From Amoebophrya sp. A120 (Eukaryota > Sar > Dinophyceae > Syndiniales > Amoebophryaceae): a DNA stretch of 64,000 nucleotides. Location: contig CAJINV010000008.1 in assembly GCA_905178155.1 (NCBI GenBank), positions 2,294,001 through 2,358,000 of the forward strand, read 5' to 3'. Positions 22,901 through 34,268 of the stretch are shown here, in pieces (within the stretch, counting starts at the first letter, position 1; each line of letters opens with the position of its first letter). Position numbers and translations under genes: made by a program. The notes below the pieces were generated by a model. The model was not told where the DNA came from. It was given only the letters and a program-made list of their open reading frames with translations, and did no database searches.

Positions 22901-25557
22901 ACTCCAGTCTCTTCTACAACAACGCGACCACCTCCTGCGTACATGACCAACGCATGAACAACATATGAAATGCAAAAGTATCGTACTAGTAGAAATCGCA
23001 TGACAAATTTCCTCAGCATGAGAAATGAAATTTGTAATGGGGATTTGACCACCACCACTTGAGAAAGAAACTTGTAATGCGTGACTGCGATTAGTACGAG
23101 TGCGATACTTCTTTTGCACAGGATACAACGCGGGCAGCTACCACAACAGCTTGGAGCAGTTTATGGCGTTCTCAAACGTTACATTCTCAACTGTTACATG
23201 GATTTGTGATGCAAAAACAGCGAATAGGGAAAGGTTGGGCGAGCTTGCAAGTCTCGCATCACATTTAGACGCTGCCTAGCCCTTCGAGACTTTGTCATGC
23301 GAAGCAGCTTGATAGTCTGGCGGCTCATGATCATTTTGCATGACAAATCGTGTAACAGTTGAGAATGTAACATTTGAGAGCGCCATACAGTTTTCCCAGT
23401 TCCGGTACTGGTCCCGAATTCGAAATCACATGGATTTCCCGTTCCTCTTCGTGCACGTATGAGAGTGCACAAGTCGTCTTTCCCGATGCTGTTTCAGGTG
23501 CTGCAGGCGTTGTCCGGCAAGGCAGTGCTGAAATGCAGTGCTTGTCGTTGCGTTTTACTTTTATTTGCATGGCACTACTCCATCAATTTCAGTAGAAATA
23601 CTTGAGCGCCGTCACTCAGACTTAGAGAGAGAAGTTGTGCACTCTGATACCACGTGGAGGGCAAGGAGAACCGGGATTACGACAGCTATCCTGAGTAAAA
23701 ACGTACCCACACCAGAGTTGTCATGCCAATCTGCATGCCAAAAAAGTTTCTCATGCGGAGCCCCATGCGAAAGCGAACCATTTTCTCGCCGTGTTTTGGG
23801 ATTTGTGATGCTAGAATCAGCATGATATCCTAGATCTGTGACGCTTCGGAACTAGCTAAACAGGATTACACTACGAGGACAAACTTGTAATGCGAAACAA
23901 CCAAAGGTGGCTGATTTGTCTAGCGGATTTCCCAGCTTGACTCTGGTGTGGGTACGTTTTTACACAGGATAACAGCCCGAGTTGGTTTAACGATGTGGAA
24001 ATCGAAACCCTGTGGGAGTATTTGACCTCTCTGTTTCAGGAGTTTGGCGAGGGCGATCCGCGGCACTTACCGGGATCGCCGCACTACTTTCCCGGCGGCA
24101 CGACGGGCCAGTTTCTGAAGCCCCAGAGCGTCGGCGTCATTGCGCCCTATCACAAGCAAGTCATGAAGCTGAAGGCGAAACGGATGGCCTATGGCCGCCA
24201 GCTGCACCCGCAAGCCGCCGCTGCGCTGAAAATTGGAAGTGTGGAAAACTTTCAGGGGCAGGTATCTATGTTGAATCATCGGTACTTCTTGCGGCAATCG
24301 TTGTTCGGATAAGTAAAGCTAATTTTTTTCCGTTGGTGCTACGCCATGAATGATAGAAGTTGGAGATGGCATTTGGATTTGCAGTTCCGGACTTCCTGGA
24401 TCATGTTGTCTGATTGTTATTACTTGAATGATTTCCCCCGGTATAGAAACTTCTACGAAACGCTACACAGGAAAACGACGTGATTTTCATGTCGACCGTG
24501 CGCTCGAAGTTCGACGACGAGATCAAGCAGGACCTTCGCATGATGCTCGGCTTCGTCGGTTCCCGGCAGCGGCTCAATGTCGCGCTGTCGCGCGCCCGCC
24601 AGCTGCTGGTCATCGTCGGCAATGGGAAGCTCTTGTCCTTTATCAACTGTAAAAATGTCTGGGTCTGGAAGAGTCATGCTGTTTCTGCATGACACAGAAG
24701 GTCTGGCATGGAAGCTCTAGCATCACAGGTCCCGAGAAGCTTCCGCAATGCCGAACCCGCATGACAAATCCCCCATTTTGGTGACAGAAAGTGAGTAGCT
24801 TTTGCTACCTATGCATGAGAGATTTTTGTGTGTTCTGAAATGCGCATCACAGGTTACATCCTTCCAGACCCAGACATTTTTACATTTCATATCCTTGGAC
24901 CGCTCGTGGAACGTCCTGCTGCGCATGGCCTGTCGCTGTGGCATATCAAAAGTAAAAGTGTCTGGGTCTGGAAGGATGCGAACTTGTCATGCATATTTTC
25001 CATGCCCCATGAGGTCTGGAATGCACGACCTAGCATGACAGGTTTTGCGAAGTCTCTATCATCCCAATCCTGCATGAGAAACTCCCTCCAAAGTTGGTCG
25101 AAAGTGGACAGCTTTTCGCACTCACGCAACACAGATTTCTGCATGATTCGGATTTAGCATGACAAGTTGCAATCTTCCAGACCCAGACACTTTTACAGTT
25201 GATATGGCAGCGTCCACGGGAAGTTGCGGGAGAGCGATTTGAGGCCGCACGAGCAGAGCAAGACCGTGGAGGGCTTTGATTTGGAACTGTTGCACCAGCA
25301 AAACGACCCGACCGAGTTCTTCGCGAACTGCGACCTGCCCTGGCGGAGTGCGGAGCAGATTTAAAATTTGAAGTTTTGGCATCATGCACTCAACATGATA
25401 CTGATAGATAAACGAATGCAATAACTAATTTTTCCACGATCACGCAGAACAAGAAGAGTCGAGTGACCTGCTCGACGAGTTGGAACACTTTTGCGGCGGC
25501 GGTGGGGGTGGAGTGTCGCCCGTTGCATTTCGCAAAGTGACTGAAGATATGAAGTGA
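16910..25557 (+). CDS. MOV10/SDE3-type superfamily 1 RNA helicase
   Basis: Exons inferred: 16910-18064, 18367-19092, 19411-19517, 19761-19816, 20101-20300, 20714-21543, 21786-22963, 23131-23161, 23393-23456, 23660-23686, 23977-24261, 24471-24640, 24897-24943, 25210-25347, 25448-25557 (5124 nt, 1707 aa). Five introns are GT-AG and nine are introners. Visible motifs: VPGLAEKRPSVLKGD, typical of the family ahead of the helicase core; Walker A GPPGTGKT near residue 1071; DEAGQALEPE (motif II) near 1253; GDPNQLGPV (motif III) near 1280; ENFQGQ/ENDVIF near 1550; RLNVALSRAR (motif VI) near 1587. Known relatives (MOV10, SDE3, Armitage) act in small-RNA silencing and restrict transposons. Family assignment is strong; the cellular role is inferred. 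The N-terminal half is much longer than in animal MOV10 and has no recognised domain. Exons of 27 and 31 nt occur. Confidence 0.85.
18065..18361 (+). mobile_element. Introner, diverged family A
   Basis: Left end TATGCAAGATTG followed by GATCTGGGTCTGG; right end CCAACCCAGATCG then TTGATA. Flanks ACGAC and CCGAC (4 of 5). Excision joins GCC AAC GAC to GAG CAC TAC in frame. Internal motifs are mostly lost, so it looks old. Confidence 0.7.
19093..19405 (+). mobile_element. Introner, family D
   Basis: Left end TATTACAGTGAAAAGTGCCC plus CCCACCCCCGAAGTTG; right end is the inverse, ending TGTAATA. Target duplication AGTTG is exact. Excision gives CGC AAG TTG CAG AAG. Confidence 0.88.
19518..19755 (+). 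mobile_element. Introner, family E
   Basis: Left end TATGGAGTTCTCAAATGTTA; right end TAACGTTTGAGAACGCCATA. Target duplication TGGCA is exact. Excision gives GGG TGG CAG CTG TGG. Confidence 0.89.
19817..20095 (+). mobile_element. Introner, family C
   Basis: Left end TATCCTGAGTAAAAACGTAC; right end is its inverse (GTACGTTTTTACTCAGGATA). Target duplication ACACA is exact. Five TTTGTNATGC-like motifs lie inside. Confidence 0.9.
22964..23125 (+). mobile_element. Introner, family B
   Basis: Left end TATGAAATGCAAAAGTATCG; right end CTTTTGCACAGGATA. Flanks CAACA and CAACG (4 of 5). Excision gives ATG AAC AAC GCG GGC in frame. Confidence 0.83.
23162..23387 (+). mobile_element. Introner, family E
   Basis: Left end TATGGCGTTCTCAAACGTTA; right end TTTGAGAGCGCCATA. 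Target duplication CAGTT is exact. It leaves a 31-nt exon between itself and the preceding element. Confidence 0.9.
23687..23971 (+). mobile_element. Introner, family C
   Basis: Same ends as the copy at 19817. Target duplication ACAGC is exact. Excision gives TAC GAC AGC CCG AGT. The exon upstream is only 27 nt. Confidence 0.9.
24641..24891 (+). mobile_element. Introner, family A
   Basis: Left end TATCAACTGTAAAAATGTCT; right end CATTTTTACATTTCATA. Target duplication TCCTT is exact. Excision gives TTG TCC TTG GAC in frame. Confidence 0.89.
24944..25204 (+). mobile_element. Introner, family A
   Basis: Left end TATCAAAAGTAAAAGTGTCT; right end AGACACTTTTACAGTTGATA. Target duplication TGGCA is exact. 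A 47-nt exon separates it from the previous family A copy. Confidence 0.89.
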
Positions 25558-26107
25558 CTTGCTGTGCTACCTCAACCTCAGAGCTCCTTGTTTTCAGGAT
25601 TCATGTTCTCGCTGACTGAGTGGCACGAATCCGAATACCTCTGCTGTTCTGCAGCTATTCGCTCTTCGTCGCTTTGTCCTGTGATGTTGAGATTTCGCCG
25701 TTTTTGATAGCATCGCGTCTCGACCGATATCTTCATCACGAGTTGAGGAAACGGAGAGATGATCGACGATGAAACGTCGATTGCATGTCAACTTAAAAAA
25801 TTATCGCTAGTGGAGTCGTGTGCTGTGGTACTATGTATGACGAGCATCAACTAGGAGGGCACTCCAGCGAGGTTGCAATGCGATTTCAGCAGCTTAAGGC
25901 AAAAGAATTGCAAGCGCGTGTATGATTATGTGAGTATCGTGAGGGTTGTTCATTTAATCCGCGGGCGCAGAAGATCCGGATTTCCACACTGAAAAAACAT
26001 TCGCATCGAGGTCCTTGAGGTCTGCCTTCGACTTGCATCTTGGAAGAGACCACCACGTGGTTTCAATCGAGCAGTTCAACAAGAGCAACCAGCGTTGTTC
26101 AGTGCCA
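25558..26107. other. Intergenic region
   Basis: About 550 bases between the helicase stop and the predicted signal-peptide start. An in-frame ATG at 26015 lies inside it but would place 31 residues before the hydrophobic leader. No other feature was seen. Confidence 0.5.
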
Positions 26108-27718
26108 ATGCGATTACTTTTCCCTCTCTCGCTCGCAATCCTTCACGAATCAGCCTACTTCGTCGCGACTGCCATTTCGGTAGAGAACAAGGGACCAGTT
26201 CAAAAAGAGGCTGCTGAAGCGCGATTTGGTCGTCGCGGCGAGACACTAAACGATGACGCAGTTGGCGCCGGCGTACCAGCACAGCGAAACCAATTGGAGC
26301 CCACTTCGATTCCTCGTGTCGTCGAGGAGGACGTAGCGAGATCTTCGGAGGTCGTGGTGGCAACGAAGGCTATCGACCGGGATCTTCGAGATTCCGCAGC
26401 GAATAAAGTATCACGACCCGTCCGCACGGAGTTCGAAGAGAGGAGCAGCTCCACGACTACTTTTCTGCACGAAATTGATGAGATCGGGAGCGTGCGAGGC
26501 AAGATCAAGAAGAAGCGTGTACTTTCAACAGTGGACAACGGGAACAGCACGAAGACATGGAATCCAGGAGACAGCGATAAAAATGCAGCACCAGATGATT
26601 CTGCTCCACGACCACGCGAGAAGATCGAGCAAGGTGGTGGGGCAGAGGACGTCGAACCGCAGCAGCCTCTGATGCGAAAAGAGCGACCAGGAAAATTGGT
26701 GTCGGGACTGCGCGAAGTAGAAGGTGATTTTGAAGTCGATGACCAGGAACTGCAAGATCGCGAGCAGCAGGGGACTGTTCAGCAAGCTTCGTCAAGTAGG
26801 ATGCAGGACCGAAGTACACCTGGCGTAGGACGAGCTGGAGCTGCAGGCGGGACATCAGGAGATCACGCAGTCTCGGAGCCGGAGGGGAACCACGCTGTGC
26901 CTGCAACTGACGAGATAATGGAAATGCAGACAGGTCGTGATATTGAGGACCTTCCGACGGCGCCGTGGCAACATCTCGACGACAGCGACAACAGTAATCT
27001 CGCAGAATTTGGACATCGGGTTCGTGTCTCACAGGCAAGCCGCATTTACGAGTGCCCTGCTGATTCGAAACCAACCTGCACGGCAGAGGACTGCTACAGC
27101 ACGCACATGAACTCCCATAGCGGGGAAAAAGAGACAGGAGCGTACAAGCGCGGCCCCGATGATGGAGTGTCGTGCCACGGCGGAGAAGACGCAGCCCAGA
27201 CCCAGAGTGCTGGAGACCCCTACACGCTCTCGAGCATTGAGACACTGCTCTCAGAGTGCAAGGGCCTTTGCGACGATATGCGCGCCGAATTTGGGGCTCA
27301 CATGTGTGCGGGTTTTGCCGCCCGCCACTCCAGCGGCCAGCATTACCAGTGTCTTATATACCATCGGCCGGTCCAAGTCCAGCGTGGGGGCACGTCCGGT
27401 AGCAAGTTTTTAAACGCGCATCTCACGCTCTGGTGCGATCCTGACGACCCAAACGTCTGCGACCCAACGACCACCACTACTACATCAACGACCACAACTT
27501 CTAGCACGGCCGCCCCAGGCGGCAGTGGAAAGAGTAGCGGAGTAGATAACAGCACAAATAACGCGTCAAATAAAGAGACTGAGACGGCGTCACCCGGAAC
27601 TTCGGGAGACGCAGCAGCGGCCGAAAGCGGCGGCCTGCTGACTCCGATGAATATGGCAATCGCAGCGGGAGTCATCGTCGCGGGGGGAGCGATCTACTTC
27701 AACTACTTTGCGGTCTAG
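26108..27718 (+). CDS. Secreted Cys-rich, C-terminally membrane-anchored protein
   Basis: An intronless 536-residue frame from the ATG at 26108, chosen because it begins a signal-peptide-like leader (MRLLFPLSLAILHESAYF). A charged, disordered region follows. Near the C-terminal third is a cysteine cluster. Within it, a SECKGLC..HMCAGF..YQCLIY arrangement recalls the PAN/apple core (C-x3-C, central CxGF, late C), an adhesion fold; that match is inference. A Thr/Ser stalk (PTTTTTTSTTTTSS) leads to a hydrophobic C-terminal segment, MNMAIAAGVIVAGGAIYFNY. The architecture suggests a type I surface protein facing the exterior or a vacuole. It carries no introner, unlike the other large genes here. 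An upstream start at 26015 cannot be excluded. Confidence 0.65.
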   Translation: MRLLFPLSLAILHESAYFVATAISVENKGPVQKEAAEARFGRRGETLNDDAVGAGVPAQRNQLEPTSIPRVVEEDVARSSEVVVATKAIDRDLRDSAANKVSRPVRTEFEERSSSTTTFLHEIDEIGSVRGKIKKKRVLSTVDNGNSTKTWNPGDSDKNAAPDDSAPRPREKIEQGGGAEDVEPQQPLMRKERPGKLVSGLREVEGDFEVDDQELQDREQQGTVQQASSSRMQDRSTPGVGRAGAAGGTSGDHAVSEPEGNHAVPATDEIMEMQTGRDIEDLPTAPWQHLDDSDNSNLAEFGHRVRVSQASRIYECPADSKPTCTAEDCYSTHMNSHSGEKETGAYKRGPDDGVSCHGGEDAAQTQSAGDPYTLSSIETLLSECKGLCDDMRAEFGAHMCAGFAARHSSGQHYQCLIYHRPVQVQRGGTSGSKFLNAHLTLWCDPDDPNVCDPTTTTTTSTTTTSSTAAPGGSGKSSGVDNSTNNASNKETETASPGTSGDAAAAESGGLLTPMNMAIAAGVIVAGGAIYFNYFAV

Positions 27719-28744
27719 CCTACAGCTGATGTCGTTTCTTCGAGTAGAAAAATCTCTCTGATTTGGTGAGTATGGAGCTCGAGGCCGAGATGATCAGAAT
27801 GCGCAGTTGTGTCTATCGTCTTGCTTAATTTTGATAAATGGAGTAGTCTGTAGAATTTGAAGCTAAGAAGTACTCACTTACTTAAGTACTCGCGTTACCT
27901 GTAAGTCACGGCAGAAATTGCACTCTATTTTGATTTTTTTCGGTCATGGGCTGGCATTACGAAGGCAGCAGGATGATGCGACAACAGAAGAAACTATATG
28001 ACAAAAATGATCTACATCTACATGTATTTGGGTGGTCTCAGAAGCGAAGAGAGACCCACCTACTGACGTGCTATTCGATTATCTTATCAACATCGCCAAC
28101 GCGATATTTTTCGTTTTCCGCCACTGTGTTCAACCATGGCCGGACACCCACCCGTTCACCTTGCTGGATACCCACCCACCCACCCACCCACCNNNNNNNN
28201 NNNNNNNNNNNNNNNNNNNNNNNNNNNNNNNNNNNNNNNNNNNNNNNNNNNNNNNNNNNNNNNNNNNNNNNNNNNNNNNNNNNNNNCACCCACCCACCCG
28301 CTCGCCCAAAATCCGTTGTCCCCTCCTACGTGCAGCAGAAGCGGGCAACACTCCGAGATCGAAAAGTATGGGAAAGTCTGGCCGGATGAGATTCTACTTC
28401 TTCAAGCAAGGAGCTATACTTTCTCGAACTCTACGTGTACTAGCAGTAGACCGGTCGGTAGTTTTTCCCAATTCTCGTGTGAGCTCGATCTTCTAGAACA
28501 GTTCATCTTTGTTTGTTTGTTTTTGTCTCCCCGTCGGTCTACTCCGAGGTTTCTTGTTTTCTATCTTTGTGGCTTCTCTGGCTGTGCCTGTGTCTCGTGA
28601 CATTGAAGCGGAGCAGGCTGAAGCAAAAGGAAAAGTAAGAAAGAGGAAAGACCTTCGCAAACTGCAAGTTTTCGTCCCTTCTATTACTGCATTTAAGATG
28701 AAGTGCTGCTGGTTGTGGGCGTAAGTAGGACTTTTTCGTTCAAG
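27719..28744. other. Intergenic region with microsatellite and gap
   Basis: About 1 kb without a convincing gene. It holds a CCCA-type microsatellite interrupted by unknown bases. A GTAAGT donor consensus near 28720 suggests that a 5' untranslated or small coding exon may end there. Confidence 0.5.
28170..28306. repeat. CCCA microsatellite with assembly gap
   Basis: ACCC/CCCA tetranucleotide repeats flank unresolved bases at 28193-28286. The repeat on both sides suggests the gap is an uncollapsed microsatellite rather than missing genic sequence. Confidence 0.85.
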
Positions 28745-28831
28745 ATGGACGAGAGACCGAACTTTGGGTTGTTTGCCACCTACCTGGGTGCGGTGGTCGT
28801 CTGCTTGGTGATTCGCTTCCTTACCATCTAA
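28745..28831 (+). CDS. Possible 28-residue single-pass membrane peptide
   Basis: A short frame starting MDERPNFGLF with a hydrophobic run (TYLGAVVVCLVIRFL) and ending TAA. It directly follows a GTAAGT-to-CAAG interval (about 28720-28744) that could be a small intron, so it may be the last exon of a small membrane protein. No family was recognised and chance cannot be excluded. Confidence 0.25.
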   Translation: MDERPNFGLFATYLGAVVVCLVIRFLTI

Positions 28832-29063
28832 GCAGGTTCGTTTCTACGGACGAGAAATGAAGATGCTGGTACGACCTTCGCCGTTTGAGTGCGTCGACAA
28901 GCTGGCGGCTTATGTGGTCCACTATGCATCAACGTGGTCCACCTCGCGGTCGTGGTGCGACTGTGACTGTGACAGCGAGCAGGGAATAAAAATTGCACCG
29001 CACTGCTGACAGACGCTTGTGAAGATACCTGCACATGCAGCAATATGCTGATTTCCGTCTTCG

Positions 29064-32000
29064 ATGCCCGTGCCGCCAAAACCCAGCGGACGAGGATGTT
29101 GCGAGGTCGTGGAAGCTGTACAAAATGACAAGCCGGCCTTCGAATCACAACCACCAATTACAACTACATGTAGTACCGGTCTTGCGTCCCAGAACTTCAA
29201 CTTGGTCCCGCAAAAAGATATTCCCATCGTCCCGCAGCAATCCTGCAACACCGCAGCCGGCTCATCTCCAAGCGGTAGAAGCACTATCTGTTGTACGACT
29301 ACCGCCAGCACATCGCGAGAGGAAGCGCAAGACCAGGTTCCTCCCACACCAGCTGCGGGCAAGGCGAAATCGTGGGCGTTGCCGAGGCCCGAATTTTCAG
29401 TTTCCGCTGAGGCGCATCTGTCACACTTCCGTGCGAAAACCCTCTCCAAGAAGAACTCGAATCCTCTAAAAAGTTGCTTTCGTGCAACTTCTTCTGCTTC
29501 GGCATCCTCGTCCGGCGGCGCAGCGAATAGGAGTGTAGTTAGAACGGACTCGTCGTCGACCTGTGGTTTGTCGCAGGACATGCCCAACTCGAACTCCTCC
29601 ACACAGCAGCAAGCCCGCGACCGTGAAGTCCAGCAGGAGCCCTTCTACTGGAGTAAGAGCAGCCGTGTTGTAGACCACAGCTGCGGGGGCACGACGCAAC
29701 AAGGTGGCAGAGGACTAGAGAACATCTCAAGAATACAAAAATCCGATGGAGAAGATGCGTGCGCAGCTGGGAATGTCGCAACCTCGACGTCTGCATTCAT
29801 CCAGCAGGCGGCTCCGAAGAATTGTGCCATCAGTGGGGAGACAAGTACGTCGTCGACGACCACCATCACATCTTCGCGGAGCACGGCTGCCTCGTCGTCA
29901 TCCACGACTACCCTCTCGGGCACGCAGAGAGCAACGACGAATACGTGCAGGAACCCGCCGCCCCCGGGTGACGTCAGTCTCTTGCAGCCCGCTTCCACTC
30001 TCGACCCACGAGGACCTGCCGCAGCGCGGGCACGAGCAAAAGGGGTCGTGACTACACGAAGTGAAGATGCCACGACACAACAGAGCCAAGTCCGGCCTGC
30101 TCTATCAGCGTCGACACAAGAACCCTGCAGCTCTGGAAATGCACGAGCGACAGTTGCGCCCACGTCGTCTTCTCCTCCGAAACCAGGGAATTATGCCGCT
30201 GGTCCCTCACTGGCGCGGGCGCCCACACCCAACGGATCCTCCACGAATACGAGCAAAAATCTTCCTCGGGGCAAAAGCAATGGCATGAGCCTGCACCTGC
30301 TGAGCACCGGGCAGCACCCGCGGCAGGCCGACTTCCAGGCAATGGGGTTATGAGACTGCGCAACTCCTCCTCCCCCTCATTTGTATTGCATGAACAGCAA
30401 TAGAAGGGCCTGCAAGAGTGCAGCTCTTGCATGACAAATTTTCACAGGATTGTTAGTGGTTTTTGGGCTGCCAGAGTCATCTGTGATGCTACCACTCCCA
30501 AGGCGCACAGAGTGGATTTGGTATTTTGCATCACAAATGAGAGGGAGGGGGAGTTTTGCACTGTTATAAAGGTACGTGATGAAGCAGATGAAGGGCCAGG
30601 CCGAAAAGCAGGCCGCCGCACAGGCGGACAGGCAGCGGGTGCAAATGTTGCATTTCTTGAAACCGAGGGGGCAGGACCTCCAGCCGAATTCGCAAATAGA
30701 CGAGGCGGAGGTCCACGTCGATGTTGACCAGCAAAGCGACAGCATTTCTTCGACACGAGAAGGCGGAGTAAAACCGAGCAGCTGCACCACAGCAACGGGA
30801 AAGGGTGTGCAGCATGGGAAGAACGCAGACAATAATCGTAATTCCTCAAGTTGTCGTGCTCACTCTGGGTCTGGCTCTGCATCTGCTTCACGTTCATCAC
30901 CAACTTCGAAAACAAGCACCAGCGCTTCCCCCGCGACAAGGTCCTCCCTTCGCGAGTACACTGTCAGGACGCTGTTGGGCGAATCGCCCCGGACAGCACG
31001 GCTAGCTGCACCGACTGATCCCCAACCGCACCCCACGAGCTGCGAAAGAGAGATTGCAATAGGGGCGCCGAGAAACCAGATCCGGTCCTTCTTCGACACG
31101 TATCATGTTGGCAAGCACCCCGTGCGCAGCTACAGTGCCTTCATGCCCCTTGAGTTGTTGCACTACCGGAAGCACCACGCTGACTGGAACACGTTTTCCT
31201 TATGCATTGCAAAAGTATCGTACTAGTATAAATTGCATCACAAATTTTGGCAAGAAGAAAAGTGGAATTTGTAAATGCTGTTTTACCTTAGGAAGGAGAT
31301 TTGTCATGCATATTTGCAATTAGTACGACTACGATGCTTATTTTTGCACAGGATATTCCTACCGGATCAGCAAGTTGGTCCACATCTTTGTACAGAAAAT
31401 GAGCGGAAGGGAGAGGTGGTATTGTTTTGGAGGTCTGGAATTTTCTTCATTGGTCTCAGGATGTTTGAAGTCTCTACATACGGCAGAAGATGTGTAATAC
31501 AGACGGATGCGTTTGTAGTTCCCATCGCTTTGCAATCTCTTTGTTTGCACGTTTATGAATCAGGCATGAAAAAAGGCAGTATGATGTAAGTTGTGTGCTA
31601 TAATACCAGGCGTATGATTCGTCCCGGCGAGTCCTTCTACGCCCTGGACGGCATGACGGCAGCGGAGCGCTTGGTATTCGCTTCGTATTACCTCTGCCCC
31701 CCAAACGCGGTCTTTTGGCACGAAGCCTTCGCGTTGTTCAAATCCGCCGGGTTTCCGAAGGAGAAGGGCATGATCCAGAAAGTGTTTGAGTTTTTGCCTC
31801 ACTTGCCCCCCTCCCTCCCGGATTCGCCGCGTAAGCCTGGTTCTGCAGAGGAGGCAGCAGCATCAAGCGGAAGTGGAGCACAACCTGCAGCGGGCGGAAA
31901 AAGTTCGTCGGTGTCGCAGGACGATATGAATAACACACGTTGTGGTCGTGCGAGTGAGAACGCGTGCACGAGTTCGAATCCTTTGAATAATACAACAAAC

Positions 32001-34268
32001 GCTGCACCTGCAGGAGCCGATGCCGACCTCCAGAAAAAAGTAGATGAGAAACAAGAGAACTACGAGAGGAAGAAGGATCAAGAAACACGAACTACATCTA
32101 CAGGAAAACAGCCACACCAAGGTAATTCTCGCGACACTTTTCGCTTCCCTTGTCCGCCGGATCACGATTTGCGCACGAACCTCTTCCTGCTGTACCGCCG
32201 GACGTGTTGGGAGCAGCACTTTCGCCTGGGTCTCTGGAACTTCGATCGCATGAGAAGGCGGCTGAAGAGCCGTGGAGATGATAAAAACAGTAGTTCCACC
32301 GCAACACTGCAACGAGATCCGATAGATGTAGAAAAGGAAAATCAAAATCTTCACCAAGCAGGAGCGGAAAATAAGGAAAGTCCACCTGGGAGCTCCTCAA
32401 AGGAAAACTTGGACCCGAATAAATTGTTGGTCGGGAGCTCCTCTTCATCTGCAAGTCCAACCACTGGGAAGAAGAAGAAGAAGACTGATCCCGACGCGGC
32501 AGAACGGATAAAAACCGCTTCAATGAATAATTGCAACGCCCTGGTGGCCCAGCCCTCTGCGAGCTTACGCCCGGCAAACGGCGCGAGTACTAAAGCAACT
32601 TCAGCGAAGAATGCTTCGAAAAAAGCAGCTGCAAAAGCAAAAACGGCGAGTAAGAACGCCAATAAAAAAAGTGCGAGTGCTTCTACTACCAAGAAGGACA
32701 GTCCCGAAGCGAAGCAAGCAGATGAAAAGACAAAGAGTTTTTTGTTCTCAGAGAACAATGCGGCCGCCACAAAAACAAATGCGGCAGGTGGAGCTGCCGC
32801 GGCTCCTGTGAAGAACCACGAGCAACAAAAGGCACGAGACTTCTGCCGGAAGACATCCTCTTCAAGCAAACACCTTTCTACGGAAGATGAACACGACCAT
32901 CAGAGTTCTTGCCAGAACGTTCTTCACGCCAGCACTTCCACTTCCAACGCGACGTCTTCGCCGCACGAGTTGTATGATCCGCTTTTCACGACGATAGCGT
33001 TTACGGATCCGCGAAATTATCGAAAGACCTGGATCAGCACTGGTGAGTTCGAAATGACGTACTTCATGACGCAAGTCTTGCTCCGGGTCCGGTCCATGAT
33101 CATTGAGGAGGAAGAGATGGGGCCCCGGTGGGAGTTTCTCCTGGAAAAGCCCTTCCTTTCCCGCATGCTGGAGCACGTGATCGCGTATTTCGACCGCACG
33201 AGACCCATTTTGTTCAAGGACGCCGACCAGTCGGCGCTGCAGGGAGGAAAGCTGTTGCTGGTCGAAAGAGATCCTTTTGAGGAAGAGATAGACAGAGTTT
33301 TTGCACTAGAGCAGAAAAATAATAATCTACAACCCGATGCAGGTGGTCCTGCAGCGCCACCAGCGAATTCAAGTTGTAAGGGAACAACTTCGCTACATTC
33401 CGAGAATTCATCTAGGTGCACACAGAAGAACAAAAGTACCGAATTGCTGCTGGCGCCTGAACGTGGAGTAGACGACGAGGACGATGAGGATGATGAAGCC
33501 GATTTGTACAAAGATCGCAAAGATGGGAACCGCTTTCGCTTTCCCGATCCGGAAGAATTTTCGGACGCTACGGTCTGGGATTTTCTCCAGTACAACTACT
33601 ACCGCGCGCACCAGTTGACGCTGAAAAGCATCTTCGAGCTGAACAAAATCGGCAAGCAATACGCGAGCAAGTTCGAGAGCCATTTTTGTCCCAGGTACTC
33701 CGTGTTTTCCATCGACCCCGTGCCGGAGGTGGGCGAACCCGAACATTATTTGGAGAGGGACCTGGAGCTGATGGTGTTGAACAGTCGTCGGAAGGATGGC
33801 CGTGCTCCGCGTGATCATGTCAGTGGTTCGACGACGTCCAACTCGGAAAGGACCGCAACGAAAAAAGCCAAAACGATGAACGAACAGAAAAATGAAGCAG
33901 AAAATCAATCTGAGGCAAAGAGTGAAGTAGATTCTAAAAGTAGGAACAAGGTGGACAAGGACAATAGTTTTTACAAAAATATCAACAAGTTCAACCACGC
34001 GGCCACGCACCTCGACATCCCGCGGGAATACCCACGTGGAAAGTCGTTTGTCGCTATCGAAGAAGTCGTGCTCGGCCACGACGGAAGCTTTGTGGAGCGA
34101 AGCTACCTGAACAACAGCGGGCTCGAGCAGGCGCCGGACATTGACAAGTTGCTCGTGCGCAGCATGCCCGAGGATCTCAAGGGAACAAGGAAAGAAGTAG
34201 AGACCAGTAGAGCGGAAAACAAGAAAGAAGCCGAAGGACCACGAGAAATTCAACAAGTGATCTGGTAA
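29064..34268 (+). CDS. Large unknown protein, interrupted by two introners
   Basis: Exons inferred: 29064-30348, 30574-31200, 31361-31415, 31610 onward. The first two introns are introners; 31416-31609 is GT-AG. The frame stays open to a TAA at 34266-34268, which is made by the first bases of a transposon-like element. The N-terminal third is Ser/Thr-rich low complexity. A better-ordered region spans the introner-split exons (FFDTYHVGKHPVRSYSAFMP, then SFYALDGMTAAERLVFASYY). More ordered blocks occur at 33000-33200 and 33540-33760, separated by Lys/Ala/Ser-rich spacers. No family was recognised. A GT at 34265 and an AG ending at 35904 would join in phase to the frame at 35905, making this and the next gene one unit. 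Confidence 0.6.
30349..30568 (+). mobile_element. Introner, family F
   Basis: Left end TATGAGACTGCGCAACTCCT; right end GGGGGAGTTTTGCACTGTTATA. Flanks GGGGT and AAGGT (3 of 5, so the duplication is weak). Excision gives ATG GGG TAC GTG ATG in frame. It is the only member of its family in the window. Confidence 0.72.
31201..31355 (+). mobile_element. Introner, family B
   Basis: Left end TATGCATTGCAAAAGTATCG; right end TTTTTGCACAGGATA. Target duplication TTCCT is exact. Excision gives TTT TCC TAC CGG in frame. Confidence 0.87.

Noticed and set aside
28170-28306. Telomere repeat
   Set aside because: The unit is CCCA, not a known alveolate telomere unit, and it is internal. It reads as a microsatellite around a gap.
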